A stretch of DNA of 56,394 nucleotides from Oscillospiraceae bacterium (GCA_017428565.1 JAFRQP010000033.1:1-56394), one strand, 5' to 3'. Shown: positions 33,891 to 42,581, numbered from the stretch's first letter. Notes: a model not told the origin generated them from the letters alone. Numbers and translations are program-made.

Positions 33891-33934
33891 AAAACCGCTC
33901 TTTTCTCAAAAAGCTTTGAAAAAAGAGCGGTTTT
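33891..33934. terminator. Terminator after the two-component system
   Basis: A 14-bp perfect stem (33891-33904 with 33921-33934, AAAACCGCTCTTTT/AAAAGAGCGGTTTT) follows the response-regulator stop on the minus strand. Confidence 0.88.
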
Positions 33935-33959
33935 TGTTGTGTTTTGGGCTTCAGACTGC

Positions 33960-34754
33960 TTACTTCGTCCTCCAGGACAGGATCGCCTCCGTCATGTTGG
34001 CCCAGGAGTAGGAGCTCATGTACTCTCCGCGGTAGGCGTTGATCGTATCGCTGTCGCCGGAGTAGAAAAGGTAGGCGTCGCAGAGAAAGCTGTCCGGCTT
34101 GACGCGCAGGACGCCCTTCGCCATTTCCATGATCTCGGGGATGCCGTATTCCTGAAGCGTTTCCCGAAGAGAGCGGATATAGGTATCCAGCTGCTTCTGC
34201 ATCTTGCGGTCGTACAGCCGATCCTCCCACACGGCGGCGAAAAGCTCCGCGCGTGTGACCCCGGAGCCCTGCTTGTCCACAAGGTATGCGAGGATCTCTT
34301 TGGATTTTGCCAGCTTGAAGCTGACCGGCCGGCCGTCCACATAGACGTCGAAAGTCCCGAAGGTCTTGATCCGAACATGCGCCTGGGAAGCCTGGACTGC
34401 CGCAGCGCAGGCGTAACGCACTTCCTCCGCCAGCTTTTCCCGGGAAACCGGCTTGAGCAGATACCCTGTCGGATGCACCGCGTAGGCGTCAAAGGCGTAT
34501 TCCTTGTAGGCGGTCAGGAACAAGACCGCCGTCTCGGGACGCAGCTGTTTGATCCGGGCGGCCAGGGTGATGCCGTCGATCTTCGGCATATTGATATCCA
34601 GAATGGCGAGATCCGCCGAATGGTCACGGAGCCAGTCCAGCGCGGACTGTGCCTCCGTAAAGCCCTTTGCTTCGTCGATCCAGGGCAGGAAGGCGCATTG
34701 ACCCAAGGTATATTCGACGGCCAGAGGCTCGTCATCTACGCAAATCACTTTCAT
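33960..34754 (-). CDS. Response regulator with SARP-like winged-helix output domain
   Basis: Cytosolic transcription regulator of 264 residues. The receiver domain (1-~120) has acidic pair DDEP, phospho-acceptor Asp in LAILDINMP, Thr in FLTAY and Lys in LLKPV. The output domain begins VRIKTFGTFDVYVDGRPVSF and continues KEILAYLVDKQGSGVTRAEL, the winged helix of OmpR/SARP-type activators rather than the LytTR domain often paired with LytS kinases. Its start overlaps the kinase stop by 4 nt. Targets are not known; the adjacent surface-protein run is a natural candidate. Confidence 0.88.
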   Translation of the reverse strand: MKVICVDDEPLAVEYTLGQCAFLPWIDEAKGFTEAQSALDWLRDHSADLAILDINMPKIDGITLAARIKQLRPETAVLFLTAYKEYAFDAYAVHPTGYLLKPVSREKLAEEVRYACAAAVQASQAHVRIKTFGTFDVYVDGRPVSFKLAKSKEILAYLVDKQGSGVTRAELFAAVWEDRLYDRKMQKQLDTYIRSLRETLQEYGIPEIMEMAKGVLRVKPDSFLCDAYLFYSGDSDTINAYRGEYMSSYSWANMTEAILSWRTK

Positions 34755-36025
34755 CTTCGGTTCTCCTTTGCGCCTCGTTCAGCCCCGTCGGGGATCAGCA
34801 GGGTAACGCTGGTGCCTTTCCCGATCTCGCTCTGCAGGATCATCGTGCCGCCGCACATCTGCTCTGTGCGTTCCTTTACGTTCCGCAGGCCGATGTGCGA
34901 TCCCCCGATGGTATCCCACTTGTTCACGTCAACGCCCACGCCGTTGTCCCGGACCGTGATCCGGTGCGCCCCCGGCTCCCGTGCGGTGGATACCGTCACC
35001 AGACCGTCCTTCCGGCTGCGCACCCCGTGGCGGATCGCGTTTTCCACCAGGGGCTGGATCGTCAGCGCAGGGATCATAAAGGCGCTGTCCTCTATCCGGT
35101 ATTCCACGCGGACGTTCGGGAACCGCAGCGCTTCGATCTCGGCGTACAGGCGGGTATGCTCCAATTCCTTGCTGATCGGGACCAGCTCGGTTTGATTCAG
35201 CGACTCCAGATTCTGCCGCAGATACGTACTGAAAGCCTCCAGCGTTCTGTCCGCAAGAGGCGGGTCCTTGGCATAGAGCGCGCGGATGGTGTTGAGGGCG
35301 TTGAACAGGAAGTGCGGCTGGATCTGCGTCATCATGATCCGGATGCGCTGTGCCGCCATCAGGTCGTTCTCGTGTTCGCGGACGAATTGCAGATGCAGCC
35401 AGATATAATAGAACACGCTGCCGACGATGATGGCGATGGTCAGAAAGGCCACCGGCTGCTCGATGACGATGCTCATGTCCAATGCGACAGAACCGGCGAT
35501 GATCAGAGCCACAGAGACCGGGATCAGCTGCTCGATTCTTCGCGTCTCCCGATAGCGGAGGATCGTCCGCAGCAGGAGTTCGATCAACAGGAAGCCGCTG
35601 ACCAGAACGCAGGTCAGCCAAAGCGGCCCCCGCAGGGAGACGAAGTCCGACGGGCGGATCTCAAAGCAGAGCTTGGTAAAGGGCGATGTGAAATAGAGCA
35701 GCGCATTGATGCAGGCCAAGGTCCAATGAAACCGCTTTTTCCCCTCCGGGCGGGTGATATAGAGGAACAGGATCAGGATCACGGGCCGTACGGAATAGCC
35801 GTAAGCGGACAGGATATTTTTCAGCGTCAGGTTGGAACGGGAGACGAACAGTGCGTTCTCCCACAGGTTCTGCCCGACCAGACTGAGGCTCAGCGCGACG
35901 ATGATGAGCATGATTTTCCTTTGCTCCCGCCGGATATACGGATCGATCACGACGGTAAGCACCAGGCCGAGCAGCAGAAGAAGCAGCGGAAAGAGTACCG
36001 CCAGCGTGCTGATATTCATCGTCAT
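34751..36025 (-). CDS. LytS/YehU-type sensor histidine kinase
   Basis: Membrane kinase of 424 residues. The N-terminal ~205 residues form about seven membrane helices with short loops, resembling 7TM sensor regions. The cytosolic His_kinase region has the phospho-histidine in QIQPHFLFNALNTIRAL, followed by an HATPase domain with NAIRHGV (N box) and DNGVGV (G1). It is cotranscribed with the response regulator downstream. The ATG at 36025 has AAGGGG 5 nt upstream; the reading frame is open further upstream but without a suitable ribosome site. The signal sensed is unknown. Confidence 0.88.
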   Translation of the reverse strand: MTMNISTLAVLFPLLLLLLGLVLTVVIDPYIRREQRKIMLIIVALSLSLVGQNLWENALFVSRSNLTLKNILSAYGYSVRPVILILFLYITRPEGKKRFHWTLACINALLYFTSPFTKLCFEIRPSDFVSLRGPLWLTCVLVSGFLLIELLLRTILRYRETRRIEQLIPVSVALIIAGSVALDMSIVIEQPVAFLTIAIIVGSVFYYIWLHLQFVREHENDLMAAQRIRIMMTQIQPHFLFNALNTIRALYAKDPPLADRTLEAFSTYLRQNLESLNQTELVPISKELEHTRLYAEIEALRFPNVRVEYRIEDSAFMIPALTIQPLVENAIRHGVRSRKDGLVTVSTAREPGAHRITVRDNGVGVDVNKWDTIGGSHIGLRNVKERTEQMCGGTMILQSEIGKGTSVTLLIPDGAERGAKENRR

Positions 36026-36124
36026 GGGCGCCCCTTCTTTCCATCGATTCTTCTCTGTGCGTTCCCGCTGTCGGCTGGTTTCATGTTCGCGACAAGCCCT
36101 AACTGTCAGTATATGATACCATGA

Positions 36125-36232
36125 AGAGCATTCAAATACAAGCTGATCCGGGACGATGAGCTGCCGTGCCGCAGGATCGGCTCGGCCATCCGGATCCGAA
36201 AGACGGATGTGATCGGCTATATGCGTCAGTGA
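36125..36232 (+). pseudogene. Remnant of an excisionase-type helix-turn-helix gene
   Basis: A 35-codon plus-strand frame with no start codon ends at TGA 36230-36232. It reads KLIRDDELPCRRIGSAIRI followed by RKTDVIGYMRQ, a typical excisionase/MerR-like HTH end (..GxLPxxxIGxxxRIxKxDxxxYM). It is squeezed between the kinase and ATPase genes and overlaps the last codons of the ATPase. Probably the decayed end of an island excisionase gene. Confidence 0.5.
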
Positions 36233-37620
36233 TCGTCCACCAGCAGAACGTCGGAGCGCGCGGCGGCAAGCTGCCGCAGCTCGTCGGTGAAGCCGCCTGC
36301 GCTGAACAGCACATACCAAAGCTGACGATGCGTCTTCTCCCACGGGACGCGCTCCGCCTTCTGCTCCAGATCGCGCAGGATATTCAAGCCTACCAGCTCC
36401 TGCCAGAACTTGCACTCGCCGAGAATCAGGTTGTGCCCCTCCGGGTCGAGCGCCGCGATGTCGATCTCTGTATCGCCGTCCCACCAGCGCCCGATCCGGG
36501 AGAAGTGGAAGGGCCACGCACCCTCGGCATTGAGATCCCACATCTTTTCCCGGCATACGTCCTCATAGACAAAGGCCGTGTGGCTGGAAACGAGACCCTT
36601 GCGGATTTTGTCCAGTACGATACGGCTGTTGCCGCTCTCGATGAAGCTCATATTGGGATAGACGAAGGCGAACCAGAAGCGGATATAGTTGTCCTTGATC
36701 TTATAAAGCCCCTTCTTGCTCTTTTCCGGCTTGTCCTCGGTGACAGGCACCTCGCGCTCCAGAATATCTAGGTCGATCAGCGTTTTGAGGTACTTAGTCA
36801 GGCTGGTGGCCTTGACCTCCAGCGCGGCGGAGATGGCGGACAATCTGTGATTCCCCGCGGCGATGGCCTTGATGACCGAGAAATAACTGCCGATCTCGCT
36901 GACCTCCTGCTGCAGCAGGAAGTGCGGCTCGTCGTACAGGTAGCCGGAGCGGTTGAGGACGTTGCGCTGGATCGCTCGGTAGATATCCTTACTCTCGGAA
37001 AAGACCTCGATATACTTGGGCACGCCGCCCGTGATCGCGTACATCTCGATCAGCTCCCGGCGGCTCTTGCCGGGGAAGAACTCACCGTAATAGCAGAACG
37101 GGATCTGCCCCAGCCGGATCTGCGCCGTGCGCCGCCCGTAGAGCGGGCTGTCATAGGACAGGGTTTGGGACTCCATCATGGAGATCAGAGAGCCGCAGAG
37201 GATGACCATTACAGACTTGTTCTTCAGCTGTTCTTCCCAGATGCGCTGGAACACGGAGGGGAAGGCCGGGTTGGATTTGCCGATATACTGGAACTCATCG
37301 ATGACGATGATGGGCTTGCTGTCGAAGCTGCGCTCCAGGATCGCCTTGAAGATCGCATCCCAGGAGGAAACGCTGGCTTCCCGCAAAAGGTCGCTGTCGA
37401 TGAACTCGGCGGCCTTGTCCTTGAAAGCGTTGCGGTTCTGTACCTCTGACTCCTCACTGGCCAGGAAGAACAGGGCGTTCTTGTTCCGGATAAACTCCGT
37501 GATCAGCGTGGTCTTTCCGGCGCGCCGACGTCCGTAGAGAATGACAAGGGAGCTGCCCTCGCGCTCGTATTCGCTCTGCAGGGTATCCAGCTCCTGCTCG
37601 CGGTCGATAAATCTTTCCAA
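36226..37620 (-). CDS. AAA ATPase with DUF234-type C-terminal domain
   Basis: Cytosolic ATPase of 464 residues of the archaeal-type ATPase/DUF234 family. Walker A is GRRRAGKTTLI, Walker B PIIVIDEFQYI, then a winged-helix region (~245-310; HRLSAISAALEVKATSLTKYL). The C-terminal domain contains DTEIDIAAL and ILGECKFW, which look like a PD-(D/E)xK nuclease core (D...ExK). Members are common in mobile or defence-type contexts, but function is mostly unknown. A perfect AT-rich palindrome overlapping the presumed promoter lies 18 bp upstream. GAGGTGA lies just upstream of ATG 37620. Confidence 0.85.
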   Translation of the reverse strand: MERFIDREQELDTLQSEYEREGSSLVILYGRRRAGKTTLITEFIRNKNALFFLASEESEVQNRNAFKDKAAEFIDSDLLREASVSSWDAIFKAILERSFDSKPIIVIDEFQYIGKSNPAFPSVFQRIWEEQLKNKSVMVILCGSLISMMESQTLSYDSPLYGRRTAQIRLGQIPFCYYGEFFPGKSRRELIEMYAITGGVPKYIEVFSESKDIYRAIQRNVLNRSGYLYDEPHFLLQQEVSEIGSYFSVIKAIAAGNHRLSAISAALEVKATSLTKYLKTLIDLDILEREVPVTEDKPEKSKKGLYKIKDNYIRFWFAFVYPNMSFIESGNSRIVLDKIRKGLVSSHTAFVYEDVCREKMWDLNAEGAWPFHFSRIGRWWDGDTEIDIAALDPEGHNLILGECKFWQELVGLNILRDLEQKAERVPWEKTHRQLWYVLFSAGGFTDELRQLAAARSDVLLVDDH

Positions 37621-37637
37621 AACAAATCACCTCGCAG

Positions 37638-37665
37638 AATTATTATACTGCAAAGTATAATAATT
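37638..37665. promoter_or_regulatory. 12-bp palindromic operator at the AAA ATPase promoter
   Basis: Perfect arms AATTATTATACT (37638-37649) and AGTATAATAATT (37654-37665) with a 4-nt loop. On the minus strand the second arm of the palindrome supplies a TATAAT-like -10 box 18 bp before the ATPase gene, suggesting autoregulation. Confidence 0.6.
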
Positions 37666-37709
37666 TCAAGCATTATTTTTAGACATTCTAACGAAAATAT
37701 ATTCCGTGC

Positions 37710-37760
37710 TTGAATAGCCCGCTGCGGCAAGGTATAATGTCCTTGCAACAGCGGGCTATT
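37710..37760 (+). promoter_or_regulatory. Integrase promoter embedded in an inverted repeat
   Basis: TTGAAT (37710-37715), 17-bp spacer, TATAAT (37733-37738). The promoter lies inside a long hairpin with perfect 12-bp arms (37713-37724 with 37749-37760, AATAGCCCGCTG/CAGCGGGCTATT) and an inner GCAAGG/CCTTGC stem. A protein binding the arms, or the hairpin in read-through RNA, could control integrase expression. Confidence 0.6.
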
Positions 37761-37795
37761 TTCGCACCTGTCATCGAAAGGAGCAATGAGTTGTA

Positions 37796-38959
37796 ATGAC
37801 AGGCAGCCTGCAAACCAAAAACAATCAATATTATATCGTTTTGAACACCTATGAAAATGGCAAACGGAAGCAGAAGTGGATCAACACCGAACTGCCGGTG
37901 AAGGGCAACAAGACCAAAGCGCAAAAGCTGCTCAGGGAAACCCTGGAGGATTACGAAAAGGCGGAAGAGCTTCGGGCGCAGCAAGAGGCGGATAGGGCCA
38001 ATAATCCCTTTGTGGATGCGATCAAGCTCTGGTATTCCGAGAAGACGGCGGACTTTGAACATCCCATCGACGAAGTGACCAAGCAGGGCTATGAAACGCT
38101 GATGAAGAACCACGTCTTCCCGTATTGGGAGAAGAAGGGCTTCCTGCTCCGGGAGATCAACAAGAATAATCTCCAGGACTATATCAACGAGAAGGCGAAG
38201 AAGGGTCGGCTGGATGGCAAAGGCGGTCTTGCTCCCCGCAGTCTCAAGCTCTTGAAAAACATCGTCAACCAGACGCTGCTCTACTGTGTGTCCGAGGGGA
38301 TGATTCCGAACAATCCCTGCCAATTCGTCAAGCTTCCGGCCTGTGAGCGCTATGAGGCACACTTCTACACCAAGTCGCAGATCGACGAGCTGCTGGGGAA
38401 GATCAAAGACGAGCCGCTGTATCCGCTGATCCGCCTGACGGCCCTGTACGGTCTCCGGCGCAGCGAGGCTTTGGGTCTCCGGTGGGACTGCGTGAACTTT
38501 GAGGCTGAGACCATCACGATCCGCCGCACGGTCTCTAAGGTCACGACCATTGTCGAGAAGGACAAGACCAAGAATGCTTCCAGCCGCCGCTCATTTCCCA
38601 TGACGCCGGAGATCAAAGAACTCCTGCTGAACCTGAAAGAACAGCAGGAGAAAGACAAAGAGTTCTTCGGAGATTCTTACCACGAATGCGATTCCGTGTT
38701 CCGCTGGAGCGACGGCAGGCCCTTCTCGCCTGACTACGTGTCGGACAAGTTCCCGAAGCTGCTGAAAGCCAACGGGATGCCGCACATCCGCTTCCACGAA
38801 CTCCGTCACAGCGCGGCAAGCAACCTGTTGAATATGGGTTTCTCGCTCAAGGACGTGCAGGAGTGGTTGGGCCACAGCGACATCAAGACCACGGCCAACA
38901 CTTACGGCCATCTTGACGCCAAACGGAAGATCTCCATGGCGGAGGCACTGGTAAGCTGA
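37796..38959 (+). CDS. int: Tyrosine recombinase (island integrase)
   Basis: Site-specific integrase of 387 residues. The catalytic set is visible: first Arg in LYGLRRSEALGL, HELRHSAASNLL (HxxR), LGHSDIKTTANTYGH with the third His and the Tyr nucleophile. The N-terminal region has an AP2-like/SAM-like DNA-binding start (NNQYYIVLNTYENGKRKQKW). It lies 180 bp from the 46-bp tRNA-Ala repeat, the normal place for an integrase using a tRNA att site, and three TGTTAGAA motifs follow the stop. AAAGGAG lies 12 nt upstream of ATG 37796. Confidence 0.93.
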   Translation: MTGSLQTKNNQYYIVLNTYENGKRKQKWINTELPVKGNKTKAQKLLRETLEDYEKAEELRAQQEADRANNPFVDAIKLWYSEKTADFEHPIDEVTKQGYETLMKNHVFPYWEKKGFLLREINKNNLQDYINEKAKKGRLDGKGGLAPRSLKLLKNIVNQTLLYCVSEGMIPNNPCQFVKLPACERYEAHFYTKSQIDELLGKIKDEPLYPLIRLTALYGLRRSEALGLRWDCVNFEAETITIRRTVSKVTTIVEKDKTKNASSRRSFPMTPEIKELLLNLKEQQEKDKEFFGDSYHECDSVFRWSDGRPFSPDYVSDKFPKLLKANGMPHIRFHELRHSAASNLLNMGFSLKDVQEWLGHSDIKTTANTYGHLDAKRKISMAEALVS

Positions 38960-38986
38960 AAATGCCGTATTCCCAAGCAAAAATGG

Positions 38987-39017
38987 GTGTTAGAAACTGT
39001 TAGAAAAAGTGTTAGAA
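38987..39017. promoter_or_regulatory. Putative integrase arm-type sites, right end
   Basis: Three TGTTAGAA repeats at about 10-12 bp spacing (38987, 38997, 39009) lie between the integrase stop and the att repeat. The same motif occurs twice at the other island end. Confidence 0.6.
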
Positions 39018-39081
39018 GCGCGCTTGGATGCACCTCAATTGGGAATCTCTGCCAAAATCAAAATGGGATGAAAAGTAAGAA

Positions 39082-39115
39082 AAAAGTCCCAAATCCTTTC
39101 GGATTCAGGACTTTT
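39082..39115. terminator. Bidirectional terminator beside the att site
   Basis: An AAAAGTCC/GGACTTTT outer stem with an inner AATCC/GGATT stem. On the minus strand it ends in six T and lies 26 nt after the tRNA-Ala CCA end, so the island appears to supply a replacement tRNA terminator. On the plus strand it terminates the integrase gene. Confidence 0.75.
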
Positions 39116-39140
39116 CCCTCAATAACACATCCCGTACTGA

Positions 39141-39197
<57 letters not shown>

Positions 39198-39257
39198 GCA
39201 AGCCATAATTAGTATGCCCCCATTCATGTCGAATGGAAACGATAAAGAAAGATACTA

Positions 39258-40928
39258 TTATGCGACCATCTCGATGGTGTTCAAAAACTGCTCTATGCTG
39301 ATATTCAGCGTGATTCTGATCTCATAATCCCGGTACATATCCACGCGGTCGATGATCCGGGAAACGATCATTTTCTTGGCTGCAATATCGGCATTGTCAT
39401 ACATAGCCGCCCATTGCAATACATCGTCAAACTTCTCTGTTAAGGCGAGGAGGTTGTTTTCGCTTTCGTGTATATCTTCCTCGGCGGCGCGGAGCTTCTT
39501 CATCAGATCGGCGTATTTGCGTTCCTGCGCGTCTATAACCGGCCTTAACATTTCGGGGGTAAAGGCGCTCTCGCCGGTCAGAGACTTGATAATCTCGCTC
39601 TGGAGGCGTTGCAACTCGCTCTCGGCTTTTACAGCGTCTCGGCGCAGCTCCTTAACGTGCTGTTTCTTGGCCTCTATGTCGATCTGGTTTTGGGCTTGTA
39701 TGATTTCTGAACGGTTGACCGCCCGCACTCGCTCCAAAATGTTCCGTACAAAGGCGTCAATCGTATCGTCCACCTTATGAACTGTATAGCCGCTTTGCCC
39801 GCCGCACTCTGCGTGCTTGCGGGTTTTCGTTTGGCAGCAATACCGGGTGCGTACAATGTCTTTTCCGTCCGGCCCGCGTCTGCCTTTGCCGCTGGTCGTA
39901 ACACACAGACGCGCCCCGCAATGGCCGCAGAAGATGTTTCCGGCCATGAGGGAGTTGCCTCGCGTGTTCAGCGGCGCAGACCGTGTCTCCTGGTATTTGC
40001 GTGACCGGGTCTGCAACATGGCTTGTACGCCGTTAAAGGTCTTATCATCCACGATCCGCAAATCCTCTTGAACGGGAGAAACGGTATCGCCGCTTCTCAA
40101 TATGCCCGTGTAGAGTACGTTTCGCATAATGGACTGGAGCGTGGAGGGATGCCAGTTGCTGCCGGAACGGTTTTTATAGCCGTGGGCGTTTAGGTGGTTT
40201 GCGATGCATTGAGCGCCGTAGCCGTATGTATAGGCCAAATGGAACATGAGCCGGACTTGGGCCGCTTCTTCCTCGTTGACGGCCAGATCGTGAACCTCTT
40301 GCTTCTTCTTGTTCATACGCCCGGATTTAACGAGCTTATATCCATAGGGACAGGAGCCGCCTGTGTAATAGCCCTGCTCCGTCAGAATGTGGAGGCTGTT
40401 TGCTGTGCGAATTGCCGTCTTTTGGCTCTCACCGTCGGCCTGCCAAAAGCGGATGTAATTCATCAGCCTGTCGGTGTGGCTCTCAATACGCTGCTCGCCT
40501 TCCTCGGAAGCCCATACCCGGATTCCGTGACTGATCAGCCACTCCACAACAAAGGGCGTCTCGTCTGCGATGCGGCCTATACGGTCAAACATAAAGACAA
40601 GCAGAATATCAAACTTCTGCTTCAAGGCGTAGTCCTTAATCATCTGTACCTTATCCCGGTTTTCAGCTCTGACCTTGTGGCCGGAAATACCTTCCTCCTG
40701 AAGCTCGCAAACAATAGTCCAGCCGTTTTGCTCGGCAAACTCTCGGCAGCGGAGTCTTTGCATGGGTATGTCCGCCTCGTCGTTTGCGTCATGGTAAAGC
40801 TGCTTGGCTGAGGAAACGCGGTAAAGGCAAAGTACCCGTGTTCCTGCTTCAATATAGTGGGGAAAATCCAATCGCCAGCCTGTTTCTTTATCGAAATTAT
40901 AGCTTGTGACAGTGCTTGTATTTCTCAT
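39258..40928 (-). CDS. Large serine recombinase of the conjugative element
   Basis: Site-specific recombinase of 556 residues. The N-terminal resolvase/invertase domain has the catalytic Ser in LCLYRVSSAKQ and the DILLVFMFDRIGR segment. A recombinase domain (~190-300), a zinc-ribbon (CGHCGARL ... CCQTKTRKHAECGG) and a C-terminal coiled coil (~410-510) follow. It is the likely integrase of the Tn1549-like element to its right and lies 61 bp from the point where the tRNA sequence breaks off. AAAGGATGG lies 7 nt upstream of ATG 40928. Confidence 0.92.
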   Translation of the reverse strand: MRNTSTVTSYNFDKETGWRLDFPHYIEAGTRVLCLYRVSSAKQLYHDANDEADIPMQRLRCREFAEQNGWTIVCELQEEGISGHKVRAENRDKVQMIKDYALKQKFDILLVFMFDRIGRIADETPFVVEWLISHGIRVWASEEGEQRIESHTDRLMNYIRFWQADGESQKTAIRTANSLHILTEQGYYTGGSCPYGYKLVKSGRMNKKKQEVHDLAVNEEEAAQVRLMFHLAYTYGYGAQCIANHLNAHGYKNRSGSNWHPSTLQSIMRNVLYTGILRSGDTVSPVQEDLRIVDDKTFNGVQAMLQTRSRKYQETRSAPLNTRGNSLMAGNIFCGHCGARLCVTTSGKGRRGPDGKDIVRTRYCCQTKTRKHAECGGQSGYTVHKVDDTIDAFVRNILERVRAVNRSEIIQAQNQIDIEAKKQHVKELRRDAVKAESELQRLQSEIIKSLTGESAFTPEMLRPVIDAQERKYADLMKKLRAAEEDIHESENNLLALTEKFDDVLQWAAMYDNADIAAKKMIVSRIIDRVDMYRDYEIRITLNISIEQFLNTIEMVA

Positions 40929-41039
40929 TTCAATACCATCCTTTCACGGGGACGATATTGGCACTTCCACAAGTGCTTTATGAACTTTTCAAGGTACATA
41001 CAGGATACTTCCTATTCTTATTTTCTCATATTTGTCACA

Positions 41040-41279
41040 TCATGTCAAATTTTCGGGTAGCTTTTTCGGCTGTTCCAAGATGGTGCTGAGCAGTATTCCT
41101 TTGACCCTGTCATATATCTCTGGATCGGCTTTCTCCCGGCAAACGGCGGTAATCCTGCATCCGTTTACCTGCGCGTATATCGTATGGGCGTTTTTGTCCA
41201 CGCCGATTATATCCACTTTGTTTTCCGTGCTGTCTGTTCTCTTTCTCTCCGGCAGCGTCCGAGGACGCCTGTTTATCAC
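41040..41279 (-). CDS. Small ICE protein upstream of the recombinase (unrecognised)
   Basis: 79-residue basic protein from GTG 41279, chosen because AGGAG lies 7 nt upstream; a TTG at 41318 would overlap the DUF3789 gene. It contains a short predicted beta pattern HTIYAQVNGCRITAVC and a helical end (DPEIYDRVKGILLSTIL). It vaguely recalls the transposon-encoded TnpW-type proteins that accompany serine recombinases, but I cannot confirm this. It is cotranscribed with the recombinase. A TTGACA overlapping its end may start the recombinase transcript. Confidence 0.55.
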   Translation of the reverse strand: MINRRPRTLPERKRTDSTENKVDIIGVDKNAHTIYAQVNGCRITAVCREKADPEIYDRVKGILLSTILEQPKKLPENLT

Positions 41280-41305
41280 AGTATCACTCCTATTCTCTGG
41301 GAATC

Positions 41306-41401
41306 TTATCTGTCGCAATCATGCCCGCTGATCTGCATAATGCACATGACGGCTATACCGAGAAAGCCGCCGACCATCATACCAAGAAGAAAGTTGCCCA
41401 T
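41306..41401 (-). CDS. DUF3789-type membrane micro-protein
   Basis: 31-residue protein, MGNFLLGMMVGGFLGIAVMC followed by IMQISGHDCDR. One glycine-rich membrane helix fits the DUF3789 family of conjugative elements. GAGAGG lies 7 nt before the ATG. It is too short for usual gene callers. The ICE palindrome at 41428-41446 lies 26 bp upstream. Confidence 0.75.
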   Translation of the reverse strand: MGNFLLGMMVGGFLGIAVMCIMQISGHDCDR

Positions 41402-41427
41402 GTTAAAGCCTCTCTTTCTGAAAAAAA

Positions 41428-41446
41428 GTGTCTCACGGTGAGACAC
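41428..41446. repeat. ICE palindrome, copy 1
   Basis: GTGTCTCACGGTGAGACAC, a perfect 19-bp palindrome with a central G, upstream of the DUF3789 gene. Confidence 0.9.
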
Positions 41447-41455
41447 AATAAACGA

Positions 41456-41484
41456 CAAAATCCGCACTCTTGCTTAGTGCGGAT
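41456..41484 (-). terminator. Terminator upstream of the DUF3789 unit
   Basis: On the minus strand, ATCCGCACT/AGTGCGGAT stem (9 bp, 7-nt loop) followed by TTTTG, just before palindrome copy 1. Confidence 0.65.
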
Positions 41485-41485
41485 C

Positions 41486-41794
41486 AAGGGTATCACGATA
41501 TTATCAAAGGCGAAGAACAGACGGCGGCGGGGCAGGCCGCTCCGTAGGATATGTGTTTCGTGCCTCCCTCCATGCTTATGGCGGGACGTTTGACTCTGTG
41601 ACGTGCCATCAACGTAGGTATCATTATGCCCGCTTGCGGATCGTGGCCAGCAGCCGTGCCGTTGGCTGCATACAGCGATGGTGTTGTTCGCTCTGTCGCC
41701 GGCCTTTCACCTCCTTGCCGACTGACGATCCCGGCGCACCCGCTGCCTGGCTTCCCGCAAGCAGAACGTATCTGCTTGCCCTATTTACTTGTCG
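41486..41794. other. Gene-free ICE stretch
   Basis: No gene I can support. On the minus strand a 28-codon frame beginning GTG AAA GGC CGG lies next to AAGGAGG, but the spacing is too short and the product looks non-coding. Confidence 0.3.
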
Positions 41795-41821
41795 AAATGT
41801 GTCTCACGGTGAGACACATTT
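41795..41821. repeat. ICE palindrome, copy 2 (27 bp)
   Basis: The GTGTCTCACGGTGAGACAC core (41799-41817) is extended by AAAT/ATTT on both sides. It lies about 90 bp downstream of the Orf8-like gene. Confidence 0.9.
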
Positions 41822-41911
41822 TTGAGCCTCTCGGCTCACAGAAACATACCGGCGATGATATGCTTCTGTGAACAGAGAGCCGGTACAGGAAGGCCACAAA
41901 TGGCCCTCCTG

Positions 41912-42166
41912 TTATGGCTGCTTTTCTTTGGCATCTTGAATGTCGGGAATTTGAAATCGCGGAATTTTCGTCAGCAGCTCCAAAACAAGCTCTTGCTTCA
42001 TGTCCTCGTCGGTGCGGAGGTAAATCATTCCGTCTGATCCGAGAACAGGCCGTTTCGCAAGACGGTTTATGTAGGCGTTATAAAGCTGGACGATCTGCAG
42101 CAACGCGGCAGGATCGCAGGACAGTGCTCGCTGCAAGGTGTTATACGGTAATGGACTATACGGCAT
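41912..42166 (-). CDS. Tn916 Orf8-like helix-turn-helix protein
   Basis: 84-residue protein matching the small conjugative-transposon HTH proteins that follow the Orf7 sigma factor (LQIVQLYNAYINRLAKRPVL ... DEDMKQELVLELLTKIPRF). It probably regulates excision or transfer genes. Its start overlaps the end of the sigma-factor gene by 11 nt, so the two are translationally coupled. Confidence 0.82.
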   Translation of the reverse strand: MPYSPLPYNTLQRALSCDPAALLQIVQLYNAYINRLAKRPVLGSDGMIYLRTDEDMKQELVLELLTKIPRFQIPDIQDAKEKQP

Positions 42167-42581
42167 GGTATTCTCCCAGGATTTCTCTTAGTTTGTCCTC
42201 GGTGCTTCTACGGCGGGTGGTAACGGTTGAAACGGGTATCTTCAATAGCTCGCTGATCTCCTTGTCGCTGTATTGCATGAAGTACGCGAGGTACAACACG
42301 TCTCGGAAACGGGGTAGGAACTGAAAGATCGCGGCAGCAAGCACAGGATCGGAAATCCGCATTTCTTGTTCGGGCAACCCAAGAGGGACAGCCTGGGAAA
42401 AATCGTACTTATCCCAGCATTGCATGGACTGTTCCATTTCCGGGGGAAGATCCTCAATAGGGATTTCAAAATGATTTTGCTTGGTCAGTTCCTTATGAAG
42501 ATTTCTTGCCTTGTTCCTCAACACGGTTTTGCAATAAGCGTCAAAGGCTTGCATAATCCCTTTTTCTTGTTCGGGTGTCAT
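42156..42581 (-). CDS. Tn916 Orf7-like RNA polymerase sigma factor
   Basis: 141-residue sigma-70-like protein. The C-terminal half carries a region-4 HTH: FRDVLYLAYFMQYSDKEISELLKIPVSTVTTRRRST. In Tn916/Tn1549-type elements the Orf7/Orf8 pair controls expression of recombination genes. The next gene upstream on the same strand is AT-rich cargo, separated by a terminator, so the pair probably has its own promoter between 42582 and 42720. Confidence 0.87.
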   Translation of the reverse strand: MTPEQEKGIMQAFDAYCKTVLRNKARNLHKELTKQNHFEIPIEDLPPEMEQSMQCWDKYDFSQAVPLGLPEQEMRISDPVLAAAIFQFLPRFRDVLYLAYFMQYSDKEISELLKIPVSTVTTRRRSTEDKLREILGEYHAV

